This document shows, piece by piece, positions 15,401-25,009 of a stretch of 64,000 nucleotides of DNA. The translations under genes and the position numbers were made by a program. The notes under the pieces were generated by a model that had not been told where the DNA came from, did not search any database, and was given only the letters and a program-made list of their open reading frames with translations. The stretch lies in contig NZ_PRDM01000005.1 in assembly GCF_015182285.1 (NCBI RefSeq), forward strand, positions 186,001 to 250,000. Reading direction: 5' to 3'. Origin of the DNA: Flavobacterium hungaricum. GTDB taxonomy: Bacteria; Bacteroidota; Bacteroidia; Flavobacteriales; Flavobacteriaceae. How positions within the stretch are numbered: position 1 is the first letter of the stretch; each line of letters opens with the position of its first letter.

Positions 15401-15544
15401 ATGAAAACTGTTGACGAATTACGATTTGACTTAAATGTCAAACTAATGAAATTTAGAAGATTTCGTATTGAAAATGGACCGATCAATAATACGATCCCTG
15501 AAGAAAGCCCTAAGAAAGGTTTTTTCAAAAAAATATTCAGCTGA
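15401..15544 (+). CDS. Small basic hypothetical protein (47 aa)
   Basis: Encodes 47 residues, MKTVDELRFDLNVKLMKFRR at the start and GFFKKIFS at the end, with a basic helical first half. It is too short for routine gene tracking, yet it has its own well-formed promoter (TTG-N21-TAGCTTTG) just upstream and a strong hairpin terminator (15554-15593) just downstream. So it is a complete small transcription unit. The FFKKIFS tail is similar in style to IFKSISDFFS in the 71-residue protein at 25726-25941. No known function; the amphipathic C-terminus might touch the membrane. Confidence 0.65.
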   Translation: MKTVDELRFDLNVKLMKFRRFRIENGPINNTIPEESPKKGFFKKIFS

Positions 15545-15553
15545 TACCTGTAT

Positions 15554-15593
15554 AAAAAAAGCCAGATTTCTTAACAAAAAATCTGGCCTTTTT
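15554..15593 (+). terminator. Terminator after the 47-residue gene
   Basis: Arms AAAAAAGCCAGATTT and AAATCTGGCCTTTTT with a short loop, 10 bp after the stop codon; perfect GC-rich core GCCAGATT. Confidence 0.85.
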
Positions 15594-16015
15594 ATTGATA
15601 TACTGCAACTTACATTTAAAAAATAATTTAAAAATATTTTTTATTTTACAAAATCCCTATTCAATAGTAACTAATCTTTTTACTACATTTTCCTAATTCG
15701 CTTTATTTCCCTGAAAACATAAAAAGGCGAAATTTCATAAAAAATTTGTTTGATTTTTTATACTGCTGAAAAACTTCAAAAGAAATAAGAAATACTTCTG
15801 AGAATAAATAGTGAGAGAATTTTCTACAAAAAAATAAATTCGCTTTTATTAGTTTTTAAAAAACTTAGAAATTTCGTCTTTCTAAAAATACACATTTTGT
15901 TTATCGCTTTAAAAAAAAAATATTCTCAAAAAAGCCAAACAACTATAAATGAAATAGTTTCTATTCTCAAAAGATTAAACAAAAGTGTAAAACTGAAAAA
16001 TCAAAGCTAGAAATA
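15594..16015. other. AT-rich intergenic stretch with nothing recognisable
   Basis: About 420 bp between convergent units. Very AT-rich, with A and T runs, no open frame of note, no GC-rich hairpin, and no promoter that leads to a gene. I see nothing further in it. Confidence 0.6.
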
Positions 16016-18781
16016 TTAATCTAATTTCTCTTCAAACGGAATTGAAGTATCAAAAATCTCGTTCAAAAGCAGCACAATTTCCTCTAAATATTGATTTAAT
16101 ATTTGAGTTGTTACAACCGAATTCAACTCTTTTTCTTCTTTAAAACCGAAAGGCAGAAAACCTGATTTTAAATTTTTAAATGAAATAATACCCACTTCAA
16201 TCGGAAGACCGCCGGCATGTTCTTCATACATAAAAGCATAAGCAAGAACCTGGATAATTTTATCGTTTTTAATCTCTTTTGTTAAACCCTGCCATGATTT
16301 AAGAACAACATTATACTTTTCAACCTTTCCTGTTTTATAATCAATAATTCTGATTTTTCCGTCTCTCTTTTCAATTCGATCCACGTTACCCTTTATTAAA
16401 ACAGGAAAAGGCAGACTAGGATGTTCTAATAAACGTTCAAATGTTTTCTCTAGTGCAATAATCTGTATCGCTTCATCTTTTCTTATTGCTTCCAATTCCA
16501 TTTTCAAAAAATTAGAAACATTACGCTTTGCGACTTCAAACGCCAAAAGATTTCGTCCTTTTTTAATCTCACCTTCTTTATATACCAATTTAAACTGATT
16601 CAATACTTCTTCATCCAAAAGTTTAAAACAATTTAAAACAGCTTCTTCAGAGATAAACTTACCTATAAAAGGTTCATATAATGCTTTTAAAGTTTCATGA
16701 ATAATGGTTCCTAACGTATTGAGGGCGATATTTTCTTCAACTTCTTCGACCTCGCGAATTCGAAGTATCTTCTGAAAATAAAAGGTAATCGGATTACGAA
16801 TATAGCTGGTTAATGCCGAAGGCGAAAAACCATTTAGAGCAATTTCTTTTAATCGCTGCATCACGGCATCTGACTTAGGAACGATCGTGGGCGTATAGGC
16901 AGAAGCTGGCAGAATCGGATTGTAAATATCAAAAGTCAGGGTGTGGTTACGTTGTTTTTCGACCTCAAGCTGTGTGATAAAACGACTTCTTTCGCCGGCA
17001 CCCAAACCATCATTCTCTGTATTATAAATCAGAAAAATATTTTTTGCTCTTTGTAATAAGTGATAAAAATGATAGGTATAAATAGCATCTTTTTCTTTGA
17101 AAGTAGGAAGCCCCAGCTCTTTTTTAACATCATATGGAATAAAAGAATTCTGAGATTTTCCTGCCGGAAATATTCCTTCATTCATAGAAGTAACAATAAC
17201 AGTATCAAAATCCAAAACACGACTTTCTAAAACTCCCATAATCTGAAGTCCTCGAAGCGGTTCTCCTTCAAAAGAAACTTCTGCAAGATCAATTATTTGT
17301 TTATACACTGCATGAAGTGTATTTATGTTATCTATATGGGAGTGTTTAGTGTAATAATTGATTAACTTATTTACCACTTTAAACACACCATACACAAAAG
17401 CTTTTGCAATTTTTTCTTGTTCATTATCATTGCTGAAATTTTGCTTGATCATTAACAGCAGACTTGAAATATTCTGAAGTACTTCTATAGATGAACATTC
17501 CCATTTCTTAAAAAGCAACGTAAACAAATCAGTATGCTTCGGATTAAGTTCTAAAATTTTACTTTGGGTAATAAAAGTATAGTTATTCTCTTTAATGATT
17601 CGAACTAAAACAGAAACGCCGGCATACGGCTCGATCAAAGGATGCGTTAAAACATCCAAAACATCTTTATAATAAAAAACATAACTCGCTCCTTTTCGAG
17701 AAAGGGCATTGGTATGCATTTTAAAAAGTTTTGCTATCAGAATTTGAGAGGGATTATTTTTACCCGAATATCCCATGGTAATATTCAAAGCTCCTACAGA
17801 TGATGGAAGCGCATACAACAAAGGCACCAAAAGGTTTTCTTCTCCCAGTACGACAGCAACTTTATCCAATGACATCTCCGGATTATCTTGTATTAGATCC
17901 TCCAAAATACTTCCAGCTAATTTAGCCTGACCTATTGTTTTGGGTGTACCAATAACTTTAATGTTTTTAGACTGCGAAAAGTCGTCAAAAATCCATTCAA
18001 AATGATTTGACTTATAATGCCTCCAACTTTCCTTAAAACGTCTTAAAAACAACCCTGCATCATGATAAGGATCGTTTAGCAAAGTCTGATCAGAATCCCA
18101 GAAAATTTTGGCCTGGCCAAGAGCCATTAAATGTTGTACAATTTTTTCTTCGGCTGCGTTCAAAGCATTGAATCCTGCAAAAACAAAATTTCGATTACCT
18201 GCCGAATTCGAAAAATGATTAAGATTGTTTACCGCTTCTCTGTAAATCAAACCTTGATAACCAATAGATTTATGCAATAAGTGTGCATAAAGCGACTCAT
18301 AATACAACGGAAGCAATTTCCAAAAATCTATATAATTCTCTAGAAGTTTTGTTTTTTGATCAATCTCTAATCCCCATTTTTTAATATCCTCAATATCTTT
18401 TAAATAAGACAATACATGAGAAGGTTCTAAAAGGTATCGGTCAATTTCATTAAAATCCTGAAGTAAGGTTTTTGCCCAATTCGCAAACAACTCAAAAGAC
18501 TGCTGATGCTGTTTTTCTGTAATGGATAAATAAACCTCATAAAATTCGAACAAAAGCTCAATTGAATCTATTGAACGAATAGCGGCAACATCTTGTACAA
18601 AATCTTCAATACTAATAATTTCTGGCGAAAGTATTGTTTTGCTGGTTGCTTTTTTTAAAGCTTCAATCAAGAAAACCTTCGCTCTTTTATTAGGAAGTAC
18701 AATAGTTGTTTCAATTAATTTATGTCCATAATCTTGAATTACAACCGCAGCAATTTTTTCTAGGAAAGAAGTATTTATCAT
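16016..18781 (-). CDS. addB: PD-(D/E)XK nuclease, AddB-like subunit of a recombination nuclease
   Basis: A 921-residue protein related to AddB/RexB, expected to act with the AddA-like helicase (21698-24856) in processing DNA double-strand breaks for recombination. The N-terminal two thirds resembles a UvrD-like helicase fold without a working Walker A (TIVLPNKRAKVFL). The C-terminal ~270 residues form the nuclease: NPITFYFQKIL, then GNVDRI and IDYKTGK supplying the D and D-x-K catalytic residues. I see only two cysteines in the whole protein, so the four-cysteine iron-sulfur cluster of Bacillus AddB is absent. Start MINTSF chosen because the longer frame would cross a terminator. Confidence 0.85.
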   Translation of the reverse strand: MINTSFLEKIAAVVIQDYGHKLIETTIVLPNKRAKVFLIEALKKATSKTILSPEIISIEDFVQDVAAIRSIDSIELLFEFYEVYLSITEKQHQQSFELFANWAKTLLQDFNEIDRYLLEPSHVLSYLKDIEDIKKWGLEIDQKTKLLENYIDFWKLLPLYYESLYAHLLHKSIGYQGLIYREAVNNLNHFSNSAGNRNFVFAGFNALNAAEEKIVQHLMALGQAKIFWDSDQTLLNDPYHDAGLFLRRFKESWRHYKSNHFEWIFDDFSQSKNIKVIGTPKTIGQAKLAGSILEDLIQDNPEMSLDKVAVVLGEENLLVPLLYALPSSVGALNITMGYSGKNNPSQILIAKLFKMHTNALSRKGASYVFYYKDVLDVLTHPLIEPYAGVSVLVRIIKENNYTFITQSKILELNPKHTDLFTLLFKKWECSSIEVLQNISSLLLMIKQNFSNDNEQEKIAKAFVYGVFKVVNKLINYYTKHSHIDNINTLHAVYKQIIDLAEVSFEGEPLRGLQIMGVLESRVLDFDTVIVTSMNEGIFPAGKSQNSFIPYDVKKELGLPTFKEKDAIYTYHFYHLLQRAKNIFLIYNTENDGLGAGERSRFITQLEVEKQRNHTLTFDIYNPILPASAYTPTIVPKSDAVMQRLKEIALNGFSPSALTSYIRNPITFYFQKILRIREVEEVEENIALNTLGTIIHETLKALYEPFIGKFISEEAVLNCFKLLDEEVLNQFKLVYKEGEIKKGRNLLAFEVAKRNVSNFLKMELEAIRKDEAIQIIALEKTFERLLEHPSLPFPVLIKGNVDRIEKRDGKIRIIDYKTGKVEKYNVVLKSWQGLTKEIKNDKIIQVLAYAFMYEEHAGGLPIEVGIISFKNLKSGFLPFGFKEEKELNSVVTTQILNQYLEEIVLLLNEIFDTSIPFEEKLD

Positions 18782-18792
18782 AGGATAAAAAT

Positions 18793-18823
18793 AAAAAAAG
18801 CCATTCAATTAAGAATGGCTTTT
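18793..18823 (-). terminator. Terminator between ompA-like gene and addB
   Basis: Arms AAAAGCCATTC and GAATGGCTTTT with a short AAT loop. On the minus strand it follows the OmpA gene by ~20 bp and ends about 12 bp before the addB start, so addB expression requires readthrough or an internal promoter. Confidence 0.8.
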
Positions 18824-18844
18824 AGTATTTATTTAGAAAGTAAA

Positions 18845-20308
18845 TTAGATTTTACCTTGGTATTTAGAACCAATGTGTCTAATTTCTGTTCTTCTGTTTT
18901 GTGCTTTACCTGCAGCAGTTTTGTTACTTGCAACTGGTTGAGAAGCTCCAAATCCTTTAGACTCTAAGTTTTCTGGATTAACACCTCTTTCAATTAAAGC
19001 GTTCATTACAGCAGCTGCTCTATCTTCAGAAAGTTTCTGGTTGATTTTAGCAGAACCTGTACTATCTGTGTGTCCTTCAATAGAGAATTTCGCGTTTGGA
19101 TAGTTTTTAAGGATTTCTTTAATAGCATCTAATCTAGCTGGAGTTTCTTTGTCACCAGTTTTGAAAGTAGCTTTTCCTGAGTTAAAGTAAACCGCTCTAG
19201 CTTGAACTTTAAGATCTTCTAATGCCTCAGCAGTAACTTCTGGACATCCTCTGTTTGATGCAGGACCAGCAACTGTAGGACAGTCATCATCTTTGTCAAG
19301 AACACCATCTTTATCAGCGTCTAAGAAAGGACAACCACCATTTTCTTTAGGACCAGCAACTGTAGGACATTTATCGTCTTTATCAGCGATTCCGTCACCG
19401 TCAGTATCAGGACAACCTTTTAATGCAGCTGGACCAGCAACATCTGGACAAGCGTCATCTTTATCAGCAATTCCGTCTCCGTCAGTATCAGGACATCCGT
19501 TTAATGCAGCTAAACCAAATACATCTGGACAAGCGTCAGAAGCATCAACGATTCCGTCACCGTCAGTATCAGGACATCCGTTGAATTGTTTTAAACCAGC
19601 AACATCTGGACAAGCATCATCTTTGTCATAGATTCCGTCTCCGTCAGTATCTTTACCTCCGAATTTGAAAACTAAACCTGCGGTGTGTTGGAAGTGAGAT
19701 GGAGCATCTGGAACACCAGCTGCATCTTGTCTGTCTCCACTAACTGCCCATTTGTATCTTGTAGCTAATTCAAGACCAATAGCATCAGTAAACCAGAAAG
19801 TTAAACCAGCACCTGGGTTAACTGTTCCGTAGCTGCTGTCTCCGAAGAATGTATAACCTCCACCAACAGATAACGAAGGATCGATTACTTTAGATTTAAT
19901 CAATTCTTGGAAGCTGTATTTGATAGTAGCATCAATTCCGTAGTACATTAAATCACCAGGATTAGTAACAACATTACCTCTTCCATCGTGCCCTGCAGCA
20001 GTTGGAGCGAAAGTAACATATTTATCAATTTTGTTTACAGAACCTTGTAAACCAACAGAAAAACCACTACCTACATATCTAGACACACCAATGTAAGATA
20101 AAGAAGGAAGAATATTCCAGTTGTCTTTTACAGCGAAAGGCTGTGAGAAGTGTTGGTCAAAGAAACCACTACCTGCTCCAGAACTTGTTCTAGTATCCAC
20201 GGCATTAACCCCAAAAGAGATCGCCCATGGATTGTTACTGTCTTGCGCGTGAGAGCTTAAACCCATCGCCATCATTACAGCAACTAAAAGTTTGTTAAGA
20301 TGTTTCAT
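18845..20308 (-). CDS. OmpA family outer membrane protein with thrombospondin type 3 repeats (P60-like)
   Basis: Abundant-type surface protein of 487 residues. A signal peptide (residues 1-21, ending SSHAQ) leads into a ~200-residue beta-barrel. Then come five calcium-binding thrombospondin type 3 repeats (about residues 220-357; DTDGDGI, DKDDACPD recurring). The C-terminal OmpA domain (about 365-480) holds FSIEGHTDSTG, NQKLSEDRA and NRRTEI, which bind peptidoglycan. It therefore anchors the outer membrane to the wall. It matches the P60 family known from flavobacteria. A textbook Bacteroidota promoter (TTTTG-N19-TACTTTTG) lies just upstream and a terminator just downstream, fitting high, independent expression. 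Confidence 0.92.
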   Translation of the reverse strand: MKHLNKLLVAVMMAMGLSSHAQDSNNPWAISFGVNAVDTRTSSGAGSGFFDQHFSQPFAVKDNWNILPSLSYIGVSRYVGSGFSVGLQGSVNKIDKYVTFAPTAAGHDGRGNVVTNPGDLMYYGIDATIKYSFQELIKSKVIDPSLSVGGGYTFFGDSSYGTVNPGAGLTFWFTDAIGLELATRYKWAVSGDRQDAAGVPDAPSHFQHTAGLVFKFGGKDTDGDGIYDKDDACPDVAGLKQFNGCPDTDGDGIVDASDACPDVFGLAALNGCPDTDGDGIADKDDACPDVAGPAALKGCPDTDGDGIADKDDKCPTVAGPKENGGCPFLDADKDGVLDKDDDCPTVAGPASNRGCPEVTAEALEDLKVQARAVYFNSGKATFKTGDKETPARLDAIKEILKNYPNAKFSIEGHTDSTGSAKINQKLSEDRAAAVMNALIERGVNPENLESKGFGASQPVASNKTAAGKAQNRRTEIRHIGSKYQGKI

Positions 20309-20345
20309 ACTTAATTTTTTTAATTACAATTTAGTTAATTACAAG

Positions 20346-20377
20346 CAAAAGTAACACCAAATTTTTTAAATACAAAA
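20346..20377 (-). promoter_or_regulatory. Strong Bacteroidota promoter of the OmpA gene
   Basis: On the minus strand: -33 TTTTG (20373-20377), spacer of 19 bp, -7 TACTTTTG (20346-20353). Both boxes match the consensus exactly, at the expected spacing. The predicted leader is about 30 nt. Confidence 0.85.
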
Positions 20378-20421
20378 TGAAATGTTAAAAAAAACCTACA
20401 AAAATTTGACCAAAGTGGTAA

Positions 20422-21615
20422 TTATATAACTTTTAACATTTTACCGACAACTGTGAAAGCATTTATAGCTTTGTCAAGATGTTCCTGAGTATGCGCCGCA
20501 GATAGCTGTACACGTATTCGAGCCTTATTTTTTGGAACTACAGGAAAAAAGAACCCAATAACATAAATTCCTTCTTTTAAAAGTTCATCTGCCATAGTCT
20601 GGGATAATTTTGCATCATATAACATCACCGGCACAATTGCAGAATCCCCATCAATTATATCAAATCCGGCTTTTTTCATCCCCTCTTTAAAGTAATTGGT
20701 ATTCCACTCTAATTTATCACGTAAAGCAGTATCTTTTTCTAATAATTCAAACACCTTTATCGAAGCTCCCACGATTGCCGGAGCCAAAGAATTTGAAAAT
20801 AAGTAAGGTCTCGAACGCTGGCGTAAAATTTCAATAATTTCTTTTTTTGCTGTAGTATAACCACCCATAGCACCGCCTAGAGCTTTACCTAGTGTCCCGG
20901 TAATAATATCTACTCTTCCTAAAACTCCTTTTGCCTCAAGTGTTCCTTTTCCCGTTGCGCCGATAAAACCAGCAGCATGACACTCATCAACCATAACCAT
21001 AGCATCGTATTTATCAGCCAGGTCACAAATTTTATCCAATGGAGCAACAAGACCATCCATAGAAAACACACCGTCTGTCACAATCAGCTTAAAACGAGTT
21101 CCAGCCTCATTTGCCTTAATCAACTGCTGTTCCAAATCCTCCATATTACTATTTTCATAACGATAACGCGCCGCTTTACACAAACGAACTCCGTCGATAA
21201 TAGAAGCATGATTTAAACTATCTGAAATAATAGCATCATTTTCCCCAAGCAAAGGCTCAAACACACCACCGTTTGCGTCAAAAGCTGCCGCATACAAAAT
21301 CGTATCTTCTGTTCCGTAAAAATCAGCAATTTTCTGCTCTAATGTTTTATGAATATCTTGGGTTCCGCAGATAAAACGAACCGATGACATCCCGAAGCCA
21401 TGCGTATCCAATGCATCTTTTGCTGCCTGAATTACTTCTGGATGTGAGGACAATCCTAAATAATTATTAGCACAAAAATTCAAAACAGTTTCATCTGTCG
21501 AAATTGTGATCTCCGCCCCTTGAGGAGAAGTAATTATTCTTTCTTTTTTAAAGATTCCATTTTCTTCAATAGCCTGCAACTCACCCTGCAGATGCTCTTT
21601 AATTTTTCCGTACAT
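20422..21615 (-). CDS. kbl: Glycine C-acetyltransferase (2-amino-3-ketobutyrate CoA ligase)
   Basis: A PLP enzyme of 397 residues that cleaves 2-amino-3-ketobutyrate with CoA to give glycine and acetyl-CoA in threonine breakdown. Features of the alpha-oxoamine synthase family: FCANNYLGLSSHP, GFGMSSVRFICGTQ, LNHASIIDGVRL, DECHAAGFIG and the PLP lysine in ITGTLGKALGGAMGG. Closest alternatives are BioF and serine palmitoyltransferase, but the FICGTQDIHKTLE pattern and length favour Kbl. No threonine dehydrogenase is adjacent. It lies between the OmpA and AddA-like genes on the same strand. Confidence 0.9.
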   Translation of the reverse strand: MYGKIKEHLQGELQAIEENGIFKKERIITSPQGAEITISTDETVLNFCANNYLGLSSHPEVIQAAKDALDTHGFGMSSVRFICGTQDIHKTLEQKIADFYGTEDTILYAAAFDANGGVFEPLLGENDAIISDSLNHASIIDGVRLCKAARYRYENSNMEDLEQQLIKANEAGTRFKLIVTDGVFSMDGLVAPLDKICDLADKYDAMVMVDECHAAGFIGATGKGTLEAKGVLGRVDIITGTLGKALGGAMGGYTTAKKEIIEILRQRSRPYLFSNSLAPAIVGASIKVFELLEKDTALRDKLEWNTNYFKEGMKKAGFDIIDGDSAIVPVMLYDAKLSQTMADELLKEGIYVIGFFFPVVPKNKARIRVQLSAAHTQEHLDKAINAFTVVGKMLKVI

Positions 21616-21697
21616 TTTTTACCTATTTAAAACGTTAAAAATTAACAGCTTAACCAATATTAAGCTTCGTTATTTCTTTAACTTCTGATTAATTTTT

Positions 21698-24600
21698 TCA
21701 CAAATTTACTACATCAATTTCTGTCCCAATGTACACCAATGCCTTTTTTAACACTTTGTATCCTAAATCCTCAACAGCATCTTGATATTCCTGAATTTGC
21801 TGTGCATATTTTGTATTAACAGCTCCCGTTTTATAATCCAAAAGATAAGCTTCTCCATTTTGAGCAAGCACCAATCTGTCGGGTTTCAGAATCCTTCCTT
21901 CTTTCTGCACAATTGTCTGCTCGTTCAAAATAGTATACTTTCCGTTATAACAGTCACTAATTTCAGGATGATTGACAATTTCATGTAATGTAAAAGCAAC
22001 CTTATCAACTTGTTCAGAAATAATCAATCCATTTTCTAATGCTTTGGTAATGGCCAGATCTACATCCGATTTATCTTTAACAAAAGCCAAAATCTCGTGA
22101 ACTATATTTCCGTACGAAATTGCCTCCTGCTGATGTGTTCCCCACATGAGCGCTTCGCGTTGGGCAATTTTTATATTTTTAGGATCCAAAACATCTTGAA
22201 CAGACGGAATAGTTTTTACTATCTCGGTCTGCTTAGAAGAAATTGACAATCTTATACTGCTGCCAAATTCATATTCTAATTTTTCTTCATCATAAACTCC
22301 TTCATGAATCAAAAATTTAATAAAAAAAGAAGCCATATTATACGGATAATCGCCCTCTTTCTTTTCTTTCAACGATTGAGAAATAATATAAAGCTGTTCT
22401 TCTGCGCGAGTCAATGCCACATACAAAACATTAATATTATCTAGTAACTCTTCTTGCTTTTTTAAATTAAATAGCGCCGAAGCACTTTCTCCAAAATTCT
22501 CTACAGAACTATTATTATCAATTAAGACTTTTGGAACCCCTAAAGACTCTTCTTCTGCATCAAGCCATAATTTATCTTTTGGTTTGCGACTGTAATCTTC
22601 TTCGGCAAAAGGCATGATGACAACCGGAAATTCAAGTCCTTTTGATTTATGAATAGTCATAATTCGAACAGCATTGGTTCCTTCTGGAGAAGGAATACTG
22701 AATTTCTCTGAATTTTTATCCCAAAAACTCAAAAAATCTGCGACACCAGCCTGATTCCGAATATCTCTTTCCAAAACAATATCCATAAAAAACTGAACAT
22801 ACGCATTTCCTTCTTTCTCATGAATGAATTTAGAAATAATAATTTCTACCGCTTCGTATAATGATTTTTTACGAACATCTTCAAAAGAAAAGGAAACATC
22901 GAAAGTTAAGAGCCAGCTTTCAAAATCAGCTTCAAATCTATACCCCATTCCTGTCGCAATAAAATCATGCACCGGCATATTTATTTCTTTTCTAGAGGAT
23001 AAAAAATAAAGAAAATTAGCTTTTGCATCTAAATCGGCATTGTTGTTTAAGTATCTCAAAAGAAAAATAATCAAACGAACTTCTACCGCATTTTTAATCA
23101 TCAAGGTTTCCGATGAAAGCAGCGGAATATTTTGTTCTGCTAAATAATTCGCCACCAAAATCCCCTGACCTCTTTTTCGAGTAAGAATTACAATATCCTT
23201 GTATTCAAAACCATCTCGAAGTACTTTCTGAATACAATTTAAAACCGCCAAAAGATACAAATCCGATTTTTCGATCGCATCTTCTTCGTCAACAGAATCA
23301 TTTTTATCTATTACAGGGAGAAAAGAAACATTTACATAACCGCCTTTTTTTGAATTTACATTCTGAAAGCTGTGATTTTCATATAAATCTTTATAATCTG
23401 CATTTTCAAACTCTGAGGAAATCAATTTAAAAAAAGCATTATTAAATTCAATTACCTCACTGTAACTTCGATAATTAGTATTTAAATGTCTTAATTCTTT
23501 TTCGGGATTATTAAACGGGTTATTATCTTTACTCAGCTCTATAAACTGTTCTGCTTTTCCGCCGCGCCAGCGATAAATAGATTGTTTTGGATCACCGACA
23601 ATCATAAGGGTTCCTTTATTTCCAAAATCATCCAATCCAGAAAGTGAATTATCTATTAACGGAATTAAATTCTGCCACTGCATTTCTGACGTATCCTGAA
23701 ATTCATCTATAAAAAAATGACGATAGCGCTCCCCAAGTCTTTCGTAAATAAATGGAGCAGGCTGATTTTGAATTTCGCGGTAAATAATTGCATTGAATTC
23801 TGAGATCGAAAGAATATTTTGTTCTTCTTGAATTTTCGCAAGTTCATTACTTACCGTATTCAAGAGCGAAAGCGGCGTTATATTCTTCAAAAAAGCTTTA
23901 TAAAAATCTCTTTTCTCAAACTTTTTATAAATACCCTCTAAGATCTGCAGCAACTCCGGAATAATATTTTCTATTAAAGCTCGGTCCTTTGCTGTTTTAT
24001 TTATGGCAATATCTTCAAACTCGTGGAATGTTTTATTTTTTGGATTAAATCTTCCGTCCCGAATACTTTCTAAATGATTCGGAAAAGTTCCTCTGGAAAA
24101 CGATTTTAAATCAATTCCGTTTCGTTCAATCAAAGAGAGCGCCTCCGTTGCAGCTTTTTCATTTGCAGCTTCCAGCTCCTTACAAAGGACAAGCATTTTT
24201 GTTTTAATCTGCACAAACTCTTCAATAGATTTTCCTTGAAAATGCAAAATTTCATTTCGATTATTTTCATTCAAAACCAATCGCCCTGTTTCCAAAATTT
24301 CACGAGAAACATCCCAGCTTTTATCGTCATCGGTTTTCTCCATTGTAAAATCGATCAGAAGCTTGGTCAACGTTTCATCCTCACCCGCCTGCGCAATAAT
24401 TGCATCAACTGCTTCTATCAATAAATTTTCGGTATCCAAAGTAACCTCAAAAGACATTGGAAGATTCAGATCGTGCGCAAAAGCACGAATTACTTTGTGG
24501 GTAAATTTATCGATAGTAGAAATATCAAAAGCCGCATAATTATGAATTAGGTGCTTTATGATCTGCTGCGATTTTGTTTTGATTTTAATAATCGAAAGCC

Positions 24601-24856
24601 CTGTTTCGCGCGAAAGATCCTCCATTAACTCACCTGCTTTAACCGAAGGTTCGTCTTTTGCAAATTCAGACAAGTTACCCACAATACGGCTTTTCATCTC
24701 ATGAACGGCTTTGTTGGTAAAAGTGATCGCTAAAATATTTCGGTAAGCATCATTTTTGGGAGAAGAAAGAATAATTTTAAGATATTCTTTCACCAAAGTA
24801 TACGTCTTTCCTGAACCCGCAGAGGCATCATAAATAGAAAAAGACGGACTTTGCAT
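21698..24856 (-). CDS. addA: UvrD/AddA-like helicase-nuclease
   Basis: A 1052-residue protein combining a UvrD-type superfamily 1 helicase and a C-terminal PD-(D/E)XK nuclease. Walker A is DASAGSGKTYTL near residue 10, Walker B/DExx is FFIDEFQDTSEMQ, motif III GDPKQSIYRWRGG, motif V/VI AVRIMTIHKSKGLEFP and VALTRAEEQLYI. The nuclease shows LKPDRLV, LLDYKTG and QIQEYQDA. The start MQSPSFSIYDASAG is chosen over an ATG 75 bp upstream because relatives begin here. It probably partners the AddB-like protein three genes downstream for break repair. Both nuclease sites look intact. Confidence 0.88.
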   Translation of the reverse strand: MQSPSFSIYDASAGSGKTYTLVKEYLKIILSSPKNDAYRNILAITFTNKAVHEMKSRIVGNLSEFAKDEPSVKAGELMEDLSRETGLSIIKIKTKSQQIIKHLIHNYAAFDISTIDKFTHKVIRAFAHDLNLPMSFEVTLDTENLLIEAVDAIIAQAGEDETLTKLLIDFTMEKTDDDKSWDVSREILETGRLVLNENNRNEILHFQGKSIEEFVQIKTKMLVLCKELEAANEKAATEALSLIERNGIDLKSFSRGTFPNHLESIRDGRFNPKNKTFHEFEDIAINKTAKDRALIENIIPELLQILEGIYKKFEKRDFYKAFLKNITPLSLLNTVSNELAKIQEEQNILSISEFNAIIYREIQNQPAPFIYERLGERYRHFFIDEFQDTSEMQWQNLIPLIDNSLSGLDDFGNKGTLMIVGDPKQSIYRWRGGKAEQFIELSKDNNPFNNPEKELRHLNTNYRSYSEVIEFNNAFFKLISSEFENADYKDLYENHSFQNVNSKKGGYVNVSFLPVIDKNDSVDEEDAIEKSDLYLLAVLNCIQKVLRDGFEYKDIVILTRKRGQGILVANYLAEQNIPLLSSETLMIKNAVEVRLIIFLLRYLNNNADLDAKANFLYFLSSRKEINMPVHDFIATGMGYRFEADFESWLLTFDVSFSFEDVRKKSLYEAVEIIISKFIHEKEGNAYVQFFMDIVLERDIRNQAGVADFLSFWDKNSEKFSIPSPEGTNAVRIMTIHKSKGLEFPVVIMPFAEEDYSRKPKDKLWLDAEEESLGVPKVLIDNNSSVENFGESASALFNLKKQEELLDNINVLYVALTRAEEQLYIISQSLKEKKEGDYPYNMASFFIKFLIHEGVYDEEKLEYEFGSSIRLSISSKQTEIVKTIPSVQDVLDPKNIKIAQREALMWGTHQQEAISYGNIVHEILAFVKDKSDVDLAITKALENGLIISEQVDKVAFTLHEIVNHPEISDCYNGKYTILNEQTIVQKEGRILKPDRLVLAQNGEAYLLDYKTGAVNTKYAQQIQEYQDAVEDLGYKVLKKALVYIGTEIDVVNL

Positions 24857-24910
24857 GAGATTGGCTTTAATATTGTAAAAATAGCACATTAAAATTAAAT
24901 CCCAATAATT

Positions 24911-24976
24911 GAAAATCCCAAATTCCAACACCTAAAGCTTTACGCATTATAGATATTGGAATTTGGAATTTATTTA
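24911..24976. repeat. Palindromic intergenic repeat (AAATTCCAA type)
   Basis: Arms containing CCCAAATTCCAA and TTGGAATTTGGAATTT around a ~35-nt loop. Same family as the hairpins near 36743, 47086 and 52226. It may act as a terminator after lspA. Confidence 0.65.
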
Positions 24977-25009
24977 TTCTGAAATTTACTTATTTTGGAA
25001 TTTTAATAT

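Noticed and set aside
19293..19631. 112-codon frame opposite ompA
   Set aside because: Antisense shadow of the thrombospondin type 3 repeats (periodic PSPSVSG peptide mirrors the DTDGDG codons).
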